From Limnoperna fortunei (lineage: Eukaryota > Mollusca > Bivalvia > Mytilida > Modiolidae): a stretch of 64,000 bases of DNA. Positions within the stretch are counted from its first letter, which is position 1, and each line of letters opens with the position of its first letter. Of this stretch, positions 1-11,900 are shown in pieces. The position numbers were made by a program, and so were the translations under genes. Location: contig OX104117.1 of assembly GCA_944474755.1 (NCBI GenBank), positions 76,422,926 to 76,486,925 of the forward strand, written 5' to 3'. Below the pieces are notes generated by a model, which did no database searches, was not told where the DNA came from, and saw nothing but the letters and a program-made list of their open reading frames with translations.

Positions 1-1130
1 AAAATCGAAACACTGCTTAAATAATTCTGTAGATGACATGTTAGTTGATATATATTAAATGTTTAGATTAGAATCAAATTCCCAATTTTGAGACATAAAT
101 AAGTAAATTGAGTTGATATATTTTAAAAATGAAACGGAACCTCTCAAAGTAGAAGACATCCACCACTGCACTCAGTATATTGCAATGGAAAAGGCATTAC
201 GTAAGTTATTTGCTACAGCAAAAAATAAAGTAGATACAGATTAGAAATAACTCGTGTTTGCTTAAAGTGCCAGAGAAGTCTGTTTTTTGCAACGACTTCA
301 TCTTAAATGTGTGTGTTCTACATAAAAAAAGTGGTTGTTACCACGCTATGCGCGTAACGTTTTCTTAGCCGTTACCCACTATGGTCGGAGTCCAGTTTTG
401 TATGTTATAATATGATATATAAAATATCTCAACCACCTTCCGCTGACGAAACAGCCAGCACTGTTAGTTACTTGTGTAATATATATTAAATGTATGTGTA
501 TTTTAAAGTAGCTTTAAAATATTTTATTTTTAGAAACACACGTGTCAGTGTTTGCAGAGCAAACGGGAAAAAGCAACAGATCAGAAATCATATTGCATAA
601 CAACATGAAAGTAGTGGATTTCCGGTTTTTAAATATTAAGAAGGTACCGCTGTTTTAGTATGTTTAAATAATGTACATCAATTTGTTTGTGTAGGTATAT
701 TTTGTTGATACAAGTAGACAGACCCCCCCCCCGATCAACTGTGACCACTATTCGTATTAACGACTTCTTAAACATACAATAGTATGCAACACCGAATTAT
801 TTAATATCAAATTGAATGATTGCTTTACGGTCAATTGAAATTATTTTAAAATATTAAGACTATGCCGATATAAGATCGAAATAATAAGTACATGGTTTTT
901 ACGCAATTTATAATTTTAGGTATCACACGATTTATTTTCTAAAAACAGAATTGAAGAAATTTATATGACTTAAGCGAGTATTTTAAATGTGTAATATTTT
1001 TGTCTTGCATAGTGTATCTACAAAATATTGAATTTTTAATAATCTGCAGTATTATCATTGGTGTTAATATTTAATGCGATTTACCACTTTCAAAAAGGCT
1101 GATTTTGTATTATTTTACATAGAACTCTGC
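1..1130. other. AT-rich non-coding, nothing recognised
   Basis: No ORF of credible coding character, RNA gene or clear repeat was seen on either strand. The stretch is AT-rich with a short poly-C run near 722. Confidence 0.5.
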
Positions 1131-2450
1131 TTTATTGTATCAACAAGTAAAATATGGTAATGTGAGAAAATTTTCCACATATCTATTTTCATTAAAATAT
1201 TTAGAATCCGTAATTGTACGAGATTTCTAGTCACACATTCGTGTCTACTTAGAGTAAACAACAGAGAGATGGTCAAAGCTTCTAACTCGAGAAACCCATT
1301 TCATTGCAAAGAAAAATGTACCCAAGCTTTTATTTAATCAGTCCCCTTTTATGCTGTATTATCTGTACTTTGGAAAATAAGTTACATAATTCAGACGATA
1401 CTACACTTCTAGTAGATAAAGAAATTAGTCTGTTTGCCCGAGTTGAACTTACAATTCAACAAAAGGTATTCGTCTACGTAATGCGTTTTGACTATGTCTA
1501 CAATTACATTTATAAATTTAACCATACATGTACATTTACTTAAAAACTATACACGTTTTGCGTTAGATATTTTTATACACATTACACATGATAGTGATTT
1601 ATTCTTTGTGATTTACAAACCTGTTTAATAATCACAATGTTGTTTTCTTACTCATATATCTTATTTTTCTGTCTACATCTTATTGTAAAGTAGAATGCAA
1701 TATTACTCTTTACTGCAACACCACAATTTATACGATACACATAGATTTTTTCCTGTATATCTACTGTATATATGTATATAAGGTCTTTTTTGTTTAAGAC
1801 CCTTCCGAAAAAGCTACAAGTTGGGTTGAATCTGTCAATACATGCACAAATAAAAGTACAATACTTGATTCAGAAAACAACGTGCGGCAAGTGTCATGGT
1901 ACGGGTATTTTAATGCTTTCAACCACACGAATGGTAAGTATGATGCACTTGTACTGATTGAACAACTCGCTGTACGCTTGAATATCTTTTAAGTAATCCC
2001 CTATTCCAGAACATTTCCAGAATTATTTCTGTATAACATAACTTTGAGCTACATATTATACAGAATACATACATGTATATTATACGTTACCACCAATTCC
2101 GAAGAATTACGAAAAATGGCAGGAAAACGCATGGGTTTGACGGAGTGTGCTTGATGTATAAATGCACCGGAAGTATTGTTCGAATAAACGTCGGCTGAAT
2201 CAGAGTGTGATTCCTTGTTAACAAATTACTACGCTATCTCAATTGTTATGTCACGAGCAGGTAAATGTAGCTCTCGACGTTTGGTCTAATTATGGTTAAA
2301 TCATTGATATAAGTAGCTTCATCGTCAATTGATAAATAATACATTTTTGTGCTTATATTATGAAGGTAAATTTTAAAATCTAATTATTGATATTATAAGT
2401 CAGTCCATGTAGCCTCATTTTATTCTTTTGTCATTATATTCCAAAGTTTT
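1130..2450. repeat. Segmental duplication copy 1, part A
   Basis: This stretch matches 11905-12960 in order and orientation with moderate divergence. Shared blocks include a run around 1200-1290 (attached to 'aagaatccg' and 'caaagctt' words in copy 2) and a long block at 2205-2300 that reappears at 12725-12820 around 'acaaattactacgctatct'. The small open frames here are not conserved in copy 2, so I do not call them genes. Confidence 0.7.
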
Positions 2451-3335
2451 TACGTTTGAAGGCCAAATTAAATAATCGTCCTAAATAATGCCCAGCAGTA
2501 CAACGGGTAGACCCATGCCCTCTCAGACAGCTACTGACTTGCATATAAAGATTTTACATTTATTGATATGTCAAAACTCTTTCCATGCATAGCTGGACTG
2601 AGGACAAAATGTGTTGCAGTTAAACTACAAGAGACGAAACGAATTTCACCTCGTTGATCTTTCAAAATATAAACGATACGGGCAGTTTGGTTGTTTTGTG
2701 CAAAGGTAAAACATTTGTCTCGCTATTTCCATAATTGTTTTTAATCTTAAGGAGAAACATTATCCCATCTCACTTCTACCTTGCTGTCACGACGTTGTTG
2801 AGTAAATAACGTGACATCAAATGTTACAAACAGCGCTAAACAAATTATTTATGTTTGTTGAAAATAGATTCATTTAATCGATATCATTGAAGGGCGCCAG
2901 TCCTGAGATCAGACAGAAACGAAAAAATGCTTCTGGTTTAAAAAAGATGAGATTGGCCAGCTACCCGTCTTTACATTATTAATATACCGGGGAATTAAGT
3001 TGTATTCCACAGTGCTGTAACCGTTAATTGCTCATTAATACGAAACATTCATTAATAGTATAAATGGTGCAATGGTTTGCTTTGTATACTTGGTAATGAA
3101 ATCTTGTAAAAGGATCAAATGTGTACCATTTGCAACAGAAAAACAAACAAAAGATATGCACTTTTATCTGCATCAACGTAACATCATTGATGACGTCTCT
3201 TCTTATAACATTCGTGGTCAAACTTTAATTTATCAGCACCTACTTAAATCCAACAAACACTGTTAGTGTACGAGACTTAGAAATCACACAAGAGACGACC
3301 ATACCCGTTGTAAAACACTATAAGTTTTCTCTATT
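2450..3335. other. Non-coding insert in duplication copy 1
   Basis: This sequence is absent from the corresponding place of the second duplication copy, where the flank runs straight into the SINE at 12962. No gene or recognised repeat is visible. The short overlapping ORFs on both strands at 3024-3266 show no domain and look random. Confidence 0.45.
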
Positions 3336-3344
3336 GTCATTAAA

Positions 3345-3790
3345 CTTCTCATTATACCCCCGCTTGGACGAAGAAGGGTATACTGTTTTACCCTTGTCTC
3401 TCCGTCCCTCCGTCCGTCCGTTCGTAACAAATTTCCGTCACAGTTATAGGATGCAAAAGCCTGATAATTTGCATATTGCTTTATCCTATAGTCCTATATG
3501 GCGTATACCGATTTTATGCCCTTTGGTCATCTACTTCCTGTTTACCGAATACTTAGATTTTAACACATAGTTGACATAGATGCAAATTTCCGTCGCAGTT
3601 TTCTACGCAACTATAGGATGCAGAAGTATGATATTATGCATATTGCTTTATCCTATAGTCCCATATGGTGTAAAGCGATTTTATGCTCCTTTGTCATCTT
3701 TTCAAAGCGGGGTATCACTAGTGAGCATAAGCTCACAGATTTACCCCTCGTTATTGTTAGCCGTTAAAAATCCATCATTGCAGAGTAAAA
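3345..3790. repeat. Interspersed element with an internal ~110-bp duplication
   Basis: It opens near 3350 with a C-rich then GAAGAAGGGTATA-like end and a run of 'ccgtccgtccgt' (about 3400-3424). It contains two similar blocks, about 3428-3532 and 3583-3699, both including 'gcatattgctttatcctatagtcc'-type sequence. It ends near 3740 with a G-rich 'aaagcggggtatcactag' end, roughly complementary to the C-rich start. This suggests a non-autonomous DNA transposon; the family is not identified. Confidence 0.5.
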
Positions 3791-4089
3791 ACGGCTTAAT
3801 GGTTTGTCATGTACAATCATATTCGTAGAAATTTTAACAACTTCAAAACACTGTATACCTTCTTCTTCTTCTTCTTAGCTAGTACCTGGATATTTCAGAT
3901 ATAGAAAGGTATATGACTTATCACATCTTCCGCGTTTCGTTATAGTATTACACAAACCTTATAAAAAGCCATGTCAGTTTCGGTTACCTGATGGAAATGT
4001 TAGATTATCGTTATATATTCAGAATGAAAACACATTTACAAACAAGAATTCAATGGAAAGAGGGCATGGATAAAAAATATAATAGTATT

Positions 4090-4350
4090 TTGTTTTGTTT
4101 GAATGTTGTTTTACATGGCAATTCTTCAGCAATTGCTCAGCTACATTATGGACCCTGTTTTTATTGGGAGAGGAAGCCGGAGTATTCGGAGAAAACGCCC
4201 CGACCTGCGTAGGAAAACTGGCAATTCTTGCCAATTAAGATTGGAGTCAAGGAGACGATTCTCGCAATGGAACTCGCACCCATAATCTCAGTGTTGACAG
4301 ACCCAAGTGGTCAGTAGTAAATGAACCTGCCAATTAAGCCTCCACAATAT
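4090..4350 (-). repeat. tRNA-derived SINE, copy 1
   Basis: Same family as 45225-45490, in minus orientation. It has the 'ttttattgggagaggaagccggagta' type body and the 'gttgacagacc' block next to the degraded tRNA-like head (about 4280-4350). The same element sits at the corresponding point of the second duplication copy (12962-13200), so it was present before the segment duplicated. Confidence 0.75.
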
Positions 4351-5274
4351 AATAGTACGTAGCATTTGCAAGGAATATAATATTTAGCTTTTTGTAGCTT
4401 CTGCAATCCGCCTGCTCTTTTTCGTATTTTACAATTGACCAAGAAGCTATTCTAAAATGGATTTGTTGAATGTCGATTGATGACATGTATTCAAACGTTT
4501 TATGGCATTCGTCACAACTTAGTTGATCGTTATGGAAAATGCATGAACCGTATAGTATTACATGAGTTGACTGTTTCACGGACATGACTATGAGTAATTG
4601 ACGGATGTATAATTGGAAGCAAGCCATGCTTACTCATGTGGCTTTTATTTGGACTGACGTCACCCTGAAATTCACAGTTAAATCGCCTATTATTGTCTCA
4701 TTCAGCAATGTTAACGCATTTATAAATGCAATGTTGATTTTATTATCAGTTATTTATTTACTCGTATTTAATTGTTCGGATTTATGGATTCAAATCTTGA
4801 AAAAATATTTTAAGTGTTAATAACCTACTGAAAGAGTTAAAGAAACCAAAGTGGCAATTTAATCTTGCACAGTCAGCTATTTTTTCAGATGGGTGATAGC
4901 AATTTAAAACAAAATATCAACCGCAATGCGTATAGCTTCAGTGGCAGCCAAACGTCAACTGCGGATGTATTTACATAACTTGTCTGTTTATTTTATTGAT
5001 TACCCTTGTATGTTTACACATAAAACCACAATTGTTTCTACTTTGAACAGACGAAGACTTTGCCACTGGCACAACAAGTATCGCCCCAAAAACAATCGGT
5101 AATATACTCGTTTTTAGAAATATTTTACGTTATTTATTTTAAACAAAAACAAAGAAATAAATCTCACACCGTAATATAACGGTAAAACAGATTGTCAAAA
5201 GGACATAAATTGATTGTCAGAAAAAGAAAAGATTAGCAGTTAACAAATTTGTAACAAAAACAAATCGTCAATAG

Positions 5275-5345
5275 ATAAAAATGTCAAGCGAAGAAAGATT
5301 GAATATTGTTTGGGTTCGAGCGTCTGGCGTAGTAAATTCTATTAA
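5275..5345 (+). repeat. Hammerhead-associated repeat copy lacking the ribozyme core
   Basis: This copy runs 'attgtttgggttcgagcg' directly into 'tctggcgtagtaaatt'. The neighbouring copy at 5578-5680 has the same flanks but about 36 extra bases between them, and those bases are the hammerhead core and one stem I strand. Everything else through 'tatctttgaggcattttt' aligns with the second copy. Confidence 0.7.
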
Positions 5346-5598
5346 CTTTAGTATCTTTGAGGCATTTTTGCAACCACTGGGTCGATGCCTCTGCTGGTCG
5401 ACTGTTAGCCCCGAGAGTATCACCAGCCCAGTAGTCGCACTTCTGGGCTGACAGGAATATCTTTGATTCTTTCATTGATATAGTCATTGTCAAGGTTGAG
5501 ATAGCCTTAGCCGAATTTAGTATAACCTTTTTGCAATTTTGGTGATAAAAGCTCTACAACATCTCATTCATTTCGATTTTAATATTGTTTGGGTTCGA

Positions 5599-5642
5599 GC
5601 GCCACTGATGAGTCTTGATTAGAGAAAACGCACGTCTGGCGT
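5599..5642 (+). ncRNA. Degenerate type I hammerhead ribozyme
   Basis: The order of parts is that of a type I hammerhead. A 5' stem I strand CGCCA (5600-5604) is followed by the conserved core CUGAUGA (5605-5611), stem II and loop (5612-5624), a GAAA-like core, a tiny stem III (ACG / CGU, loop CA), the cleavage triplet GUC ending at 5636, and the 3' stem I strand UGGCG (5637-5641), which pairs fully with CGCCA. The GAAA junction reads as AAAA here and one stem II closing base is changed, so this copy is probably inactive. Hammerheads with very short stem III are known from small non-autonomous retroelements in animals, including bivalves. Confidence 0.7.
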
Positions 5643-5819
5643 GGTAAATTATATTAACCTTGGTATCTGTGATGACATTTTTTTTTCAGAAAAAATTCCT
5701 GTGGAAGATTTTCCGTCCGCCACAACTGACCTATGTCTAAAGCGTTCCTCTACAACTGCAGATTCAGTAGGGTGTGGTTTGTCTACAGTGACAACCAATG
5801 TGTAAATACAGGACGCTAC

Positions 5820-6150
5820 GAATGCGTTCAGTGACTCCAAAAGTTCTATGGTCGTACCATGACGTAATTGATCGTTATGAAAAATCAATCGCTCAAAAAG
5901 ATCGAATCATAGACAGCCTTTTTCATTCCTGGATTTGAATTTTTCCTAGACAGGACAATGAATTACTCTCGACAGGTGTCTAATTAGAGACAGGCACTTC
6001 TCGTCTTGAGCACCCGAGTGCACCCATGGTTTTTATTATGTTATGGTTACTCACTTTTTGTTAGGTGTTCTTAATGTTTGTCTATATCAAGATTTGTAAG
6101 TGTCCCTTTTCTTTCGACTCTTGTTACTCGATCGGTTCCTAAACATGTTT
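5820..6150 (+). repeat. Interspersed repeat R2, copy 1
   Basis: One of five copies of a roughly 350-bp element. It is recognised by the 'gttctatggtcgtcaccatg' start, the 'aactcgacaggtgtctaa' middle, 'cacccatggtttttattgggtt', and the 'ggtcggtttcct' end. The others are at 15385-15735, 30130-30350, 43978-44345 (minus) and 49545-50150. It encodes no protein and the family is not identified. Confidence 0.75.
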
Positions 6151-6429
6151 GCTTACTTGTAATAGAACCATACATCTTTTTGTACTGCATGAAATTTAAC
6201 CATTCTCTTTATTATGTGTTTGTGTAACACATATATATTACGCATTTAGTCTAAAAACAATTTTTAACCAATAATGTTAATATATTAAAGATAGCTGGTT
6301 TTAAAAATGTTTTGAATGTTGCCATTTATTAATGAAGATTCAAAAGAAAATGTATTTATTTATTTTTATAGCGAAAATATCAAAATCGCTTGTATTATAA
6401 CATAACAGACTTTTAATTGACTTCATGTT

Positions 6430-6800
6430 CTTTTAGCTCGCCTGATCAAAAGGTAGAGTTAACTTTTGCGGTCACCTTTCGTTCGTCCGTTCCTTAACTC
6501 TACATTTTAATCTTTTTCCGTTACTAATTGGATAAAATGGACCAAACTTAATACAGATGATGATAAGGATAGATCTTCTTATAAAAATTGTGTCTGTTTG
6601 CCAGTCCACCAACCATTTGCGACATATTATATCTGCTAATAAGTTTAGAAAGTCTTCGTATATGGTAGGACTACCACAAGATTGTTTGATATGTTCAATA
6701 AAGTCGTTACCCCAGGAGAAAATTCCTATATTACCTTTAAATTCGTGAGCCTAATCCACAGATTTTCTAAATACATATGCACTTAGCTGGTCCATTTTTT
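6430..6800. repeat. Interspersed repeat around 'ggtcacctttcgttcgtccgttcctta'
   Basis: A block with 'tcgttcgtccgttccttaac' recurs at 15995-16060 at the end of the other duplication copy. The downstream words ('gatcttcttataaaaattgt') also recur near 16095. No coding content is visible. Confidence 0.5.
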
Positions 6801-6977
6801 TCGTTTTGTAGGAGGCTGCTATATATAGTGCTTAACATCCTTGAAATTCAAGTTTGACCTACAAAATTGCAAAATTGCGATCGTTTTATGAAACGGCACG
6901 CAGGTCTAATCTTTTAGATAAGTATTTGTCATTGTTTAAAATTGTTCTAATCTGAATAAATATATACCCTTAATTTT

Positions 6978-7495
6978 CTTCTGGCTGTGAAGTCTGTCAA
7001 TTAAAATCATAACATGGGCATCATCATCTTTCATCATTTGAAATTATCCAGCTTCAAACAAAGTTTGCCTCCTGATTAAAATGGGTCTTTATGCCTTCAG
7101 TAATCTGTTGGAATATACTTCTGTGTCAAACTTTGTAATAATATCATTTGCTTGAAGACGTATTCGTTCAATGTCATCAGCCAAATTGCGGTCAATAGTC
7201 GATTGATTGTCTCCCCAGTTTTGGGCTGGTGGTTCCAACCATTGAAAGAGCCTCAAAAATGTGTAGCTCAGTCGCAAACTAAACTCTGAATATCCAGTAT
7301 TAGCATCCATTCTTTCTACAACTGACACGTCATCTCTATGTAGTTTCGATTTTAGCTGCAGGTTTCTGCTGAATAATCTACACATATATTCTGTTGGTAC
7401 TGCAAAGTTATCAAAATAATTTGAAATAATTTTGGGAATATTTCAAGCACTCATTTGCTGAGTACAGCTAATTGTCTTTGCTCCGCTGTTGGCAT
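6978..7495 (-). pseudogene. HEPN-domain exon pseudogene (copy of exon 1 of the 24-47 kb gene)
   Basis: Read on the minus strand from the ATG at 7495, this is a clear paralogue of exon 1 at 46278-46849. It shares the MPTAEQR start, SEFSLRLSYTF, EPPAQNWG and the ADDIERIR helix. It is broken: codon 15 is TGA (7451-7453), where the intact copy reads a leucine codon, and a frameshift follows near 7400-7415 before the long open stretch at 7385-7089. The 3' part (about 6978-7089) is also homologous but out of frame. No other exon of the gene is seen below 6978, so this is an isolated exon relic. Confidence 0.85.
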
Positions 7496-7499
7496 TTTT

Positions 7500-8800
7500 A
7501 AAAACCATCATTTGTAAGTAAAAAAATCAATGTATCACTATAATCAGCAAATTATTTTAAGGTAACAGAGTCACGTACGCTTATATAATAATATTTAATT
7601 TGGTATTACTGTCTCTACAATTGATACAGGGTGGTAAACAAAATTCCCATAATAAACATGATAATTGTGAAATTTATAATTTATAATTTATACTGGACGA
7701 TTTGAAATAATCCATTATTAAGCCTATTTATAATTCTTAAAGGGATGATTTACAGAAAAAACTTTTTTGGTAGCAACTTATTATAATTCAAATAAATATA
7801 CAGATTCATTAAATACAAAGAAAAGAAGGGATGCACAGTTGGTATCCTCTGAAATGCCGACAGTTTGATGACGAACACGACCACACGAACATGTTGGCAT
7901 TCAGAAAGTTAATCATTCTGGGTTTTTCAGCAACAGAGTTGTTTGTTAGAATCATTGTGGTCCTTTACAACATATTATTTGTCCTGATCTAAAAACCAGA
8001 TATTTGTATCTATAATTGTCGTTTTTTAAGCAAAGTTGCAAGATTTCTTTAATTTATTAACAAGTGTCAACATAAATAGAATTATAGTAGTGTGTCGCAA
8101 ACAAGACGTCTGCTATGCAAAGTCTTGCTTGTTTACAGTGTGTGTACTGGACCAAACATATTTACAAAATAGCTGCATTTTGATTACGGAACTCAGTTTA
8201 ACCTACTTTCTACAATTTTGTGTTGCGGGAAAAATTCTAAATCCAATTTAACAAAGTTCAGACAGACATGACATTTTTTTCTGGCTATTTCATCGTAGTT
8301 GGTAAAAGCAGCGCCGTGTTGACTAATCGTCAATATATTGCATCTAACATCTAAATTATATCCCCTTTGACAGATTTACACCCTTATAGCATGGCATGTA
8401 ATCAACTAAATATTTGCTTGGTAAGTTTCGAAGACTAAAACATATATGTGCTTCTTTTTGTTACAATAATGACTATTCGTCATATTTGACATGGATGCAA
8501 ATTCTTGATTATGTACGGGATTCAGTTATTGATTATAGTTCATTTTAAATGAATGTAATTTAAATTGCATTTATAATAACGATATATGGTGAAGTAACCA
8601 AGAAATGTGTTAATTTGTAAAACTGATATGAAGTTTTAAAGTGTATAGTACAAGTGTTTTTCAATTAAATAATAAATTGAAAAATATTTAACTGATTTTG
8701 ATTAGCGGTATGTTTTATACTTAGCGTTTCAGCAATATTATTATTTTCGACAAAAATCATAAAGATTGTTTTTCTTACATGCACACTTAAAATATGAACA
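7500..8800. other. Non-coding, nothing recognised
   Basis: AT-rich sequence with a short 'aatttataatttataattta' repeat near 7670. The small ORFs show no domain. Confidence 0.45.
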
Positions 8801-10270
8801 ATGAGCGATTAAAAGTTTAATACAGTGTATACCTTAACTGCTTCTTTACAATATTTCTCATTGTCGTATTTAATAGGAGGCTTTAGTATACAACTTTACA
8901 ATAAAGATTTCTTAACGAATTTTATTCCTATATCTATCAAGCTTTTCTTTTTATTCCCTTTGTTATTTACGACCAAATAACTAACCACCCCGTTAATTCT
9001 CATTACTCCGTGTATTTAGGATGGACAAGATTGAACTAATTTGAAACGTGTTTTATGCTTAGCTTGTGTTTTTTATTCAAGTTTAGACTAATGGTGACGT
9101 AGGGAATACTATATTTTTAGTAACTGAATGTAAAATTACTCATCTGATGTTCAGTCATTGAAAAGGAAATATTTTATAACAATGATTATATTCTTCTACT
9201 TAACGTCTGTTGTATCTGTGTATGCAGAAAAGTATCGTGTTGTTGAGCCGTCATACGTTAATAATGCATTCACTTTAAAACCGTGATGTCAGTAGATGTT
9301 AAATTTTCCGACCAATTTGACACGTACAATGTAGCTAAGTATTTTTGTCATGGAACATTTAACTGCTGACGAACACTGACTTAATATTTCTTTTCGTATC
9401 GATTTAAAATATTATATGTATAATTTGTGAACAGTTCCGTAATAAAATAATGTATTATTTTTTAAAAGCATTTATATATATTAAAATGTTTTGTTGTTAT
9501 CACCATTAATATTTCTGACGATTGTGTAGATAATTAACACAAACAATAATTTAAACCAGTCATTGGTAATACGACCTCACCATTCTCGTCCTTGTGATCC
9601 AATTGCTGTCTTACAGTACTAAGTAACATTAATCGGATCAATCTGATTTTCTGTATATCAATTAAACTGCATTAATTAAATGCCTTTAAAAAGGTCATTT
9701 AGTCAAAAGACATTCATATATTTGGTTTTATGATTTTTTGACAAGAACAAAAAAGGTCTTTAGAGGATTGCCAATTTACAAGTTTAAATATATGTACTTT
9801 TAGTGTAGATCATATTTTGTTTTATTCCTTGTACAAATTATATCACTAGCGAATAGAAACTTATCTGTTATGTGTGTAATGCACGGGAACTGACGACTAG
9901 GCAGGCTTACAGCTTCCTCAGCTTGTAATAAGAGACTAATAACATAGGTAACACTGTGTGTGTCTTGCGACCCGTGTCAAATGTAGAACAGGATCACGGT
10001 AGGATAGGAATATTGTCCCAATAACCGACCGAGCCCTAACACTAGACCGGAGATCGAGTTAGTTTAGACGTCATGATATATAAGAAAAAATTATGAACCC
10101 CCTTTATACAAACACAAGCTTCTTTTTTGCATTTTCCCTTAACACACTTGATAAGAAGAACAATATCATGCAAGTGCATACGTAAGCGATAATGATAAAG
10201 CTTCTTGCTGATGTAATATTCTCGTGAGAAATTGAATTCTACGCAGAATAAATAATAAATAAACAATAAT
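8800..10270. repeat. Upstream-flank repeat, copy 1 of 3
   Basis: This stretch lies upstream (on the minus strand) of the HEPN pseudogene and aligns with 46930-48240, which lies upstream of the intact HEPN exon 1, and with 56160-57120. Shared words include 'acagtgtataccttaactgcttctttac' (8822 and 56173), 'aacgtctgttgtat' (9202, 47319, 56571) and 'ccaatttgac' (9310, 47436, 56639). It probably represents the duplicated 5' flank, including any promoter or 5' non-coding exon. Confidence 0.75.
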
Positions 10271-10629
10271 CTCCAGACTTAGAATATTTTTATAAAAACT
10301 ATAACTATCTTGTGTTTGTATTCTACGTTATAATTGTGTTAAATTGCTGCCTTGATCATTAACCTGTGTCATTTCTACTAATGGTGCGACGTTTGAAGTA
10401 AGCAGCTAACTGACAGCAATAAGAAAATTGATTCGTAGTACTTGTGGATATTAATTAACGCATCTTATAACAAAAAATCCAGTTGTCCTTTCAGACTTCT
10501 CTTGACTAACTTGGTTCATTCAGCAATGTCCTATTATACTAGAACTTTTGTATTCCAATAAAAACAGAACAAGTCTTAGGTAATAATATAATGTAACCAA
10601 CACACCATATACATTTCGAAAAACGGTAG

Positions 10630-10715
10630 GCATATTGTAGTTGTTCAGAGGCTAAATTGTCCGTCCCTACCGAATGACCCATACTTTTCCAGTAGCTGTC
10701 AAAATAGTGTGGTTT
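10630..10715 (+). repeat. Interspersed repeat R3, partial
   Basis: The 3' portion of the R3 family: 'gtagttgttcagaggctaa', 'gtccctacc', then the 'atacttttccagtagc' end. See the fuller copy at 23655-23885. Confidence 0.5.
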
Positions 10716-10762
10716 TTAGTCCATCCGTTTTCGTTTTTCTAAATTGATTTATTATAGGATTG

Positions 10763-10938
10763 AACACCGTTTTTAATGGATTTATTGGTATATCAACAAG
10801 ACCAAATCATTCATAAACATACAATAAAGCCCTTTGGACTCACTCACAAACATAAATTAAAAGTTCTTCGGACATTTCTTTGTTTGTGATTGAGTTGGTC
10901 TTGTTGATATACCGACAAATCCATTGCAAACGGTGTTT
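10763..10938. repeat. Foldback (inverted-repeat) element
   Basis: The left arm (about 10763-10804, starting AACACCGTTTTTAATGGATT) is the imperfect reverse complement of the right arm (about 10894-10938, ending CAAACGGTGTTT). About 90 bp lie between them. This is the layout of a miniature inverted-repeat element; no flanking target duplication was confirmed. Confidence 0.7.
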
Positions 10939-11900
10939 ACTCCTTAAAACTCTTTCAAATATCATAAAGATATTAATTTTCCTATTTTTCCTTTTAAGAT
11001 ATTCTCAATTCAATGTTTCTTGTTAATTTTGGCAGCGTAGAAATATATACAACGAAATAAAGACGAAGACGGGGTCGATTTTTTGGAGGGAATATCTGGC
11101 AATGACAAAATATATATTTTTCGATTTGGCGAAGATTATTACTGAAAAAAAGACGACAGAACAACAAACTATATTTGCGTTACTTCCGTATGGTTTACGC
11201 GGTTTATATGTAACGTCGTGCGTGACGTAATATCATCTTTTCAAACGCAACGTAAACCTTGTCGAAAGTTGTCATTTGTCGATAGATTTATCAATGAAAA
11301 TAAAAGAATCAGTGCTGGAGCATGGAGTTGGTAGCAAAGCTGTGCATCTTGCTCATTTCCTTGATTTGTTGTGACTGAGAAAATAGAACGTAGTTTTACC
11401 GTTACGCCTATTGTGTGTATTGAAATGATTTCTTTAATTGAAATTACTAGAAACGCAAATTTTTAAGCATCGTTTGTATATATTTATTTACACTCGCATT
11501 TCGTCCACACTCGAATTCGGAGATTTCCCTTCATTCATTCAGCAATGTGAACAATGAATCCAAAGCAAAGTGTACTGATAAAATACGTTCTTTTATGTCT
11601 TTTACTAAACAAATGATTCCATGATAATCATATACAGCTGCTTCAACTAAATAACTTTCCGTTTAAGCGATACATCGCTCAAGATATTTTTATCGCCGAT
11701 ATTCGAGTGTACTGGCTTAATTTATTGTCTGAAGCACACACGATACATGGCTGCCATATCTATTTACCTTTAGCAACAAAAAGTAGTTCCCCTACAGCCA
11801 AATTATGAACGAATCTATGAATTACTGGTTTAAGGCCTTTTGACCAATCAAAAACGACAATAAACGCAAACGAATGTAATATACGAATAATTGTACATAG
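10939..11900. other. Non-coding, nothing recognised
   Basis: No coding frame, RNA gene or clear repeat was identified on either strand. Confidence 0.4.

Larger units (their letters stand above)
4425..6600. repeat. Segmental duplication copy 1, part B
   Basis: Matches blocks of 13265-16130 in the same order: the 'acaattgacca' block (4430 and 13275), 'tgttaacgcatttataaatgcaatg' type sequence (4708 and 13660), the block at 5690-5890 versus 15265-15440, and 5940-6250 versus 15510-15820. Sequence between blocks differs through independent insertions and deletions. Confidence 0.65.
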
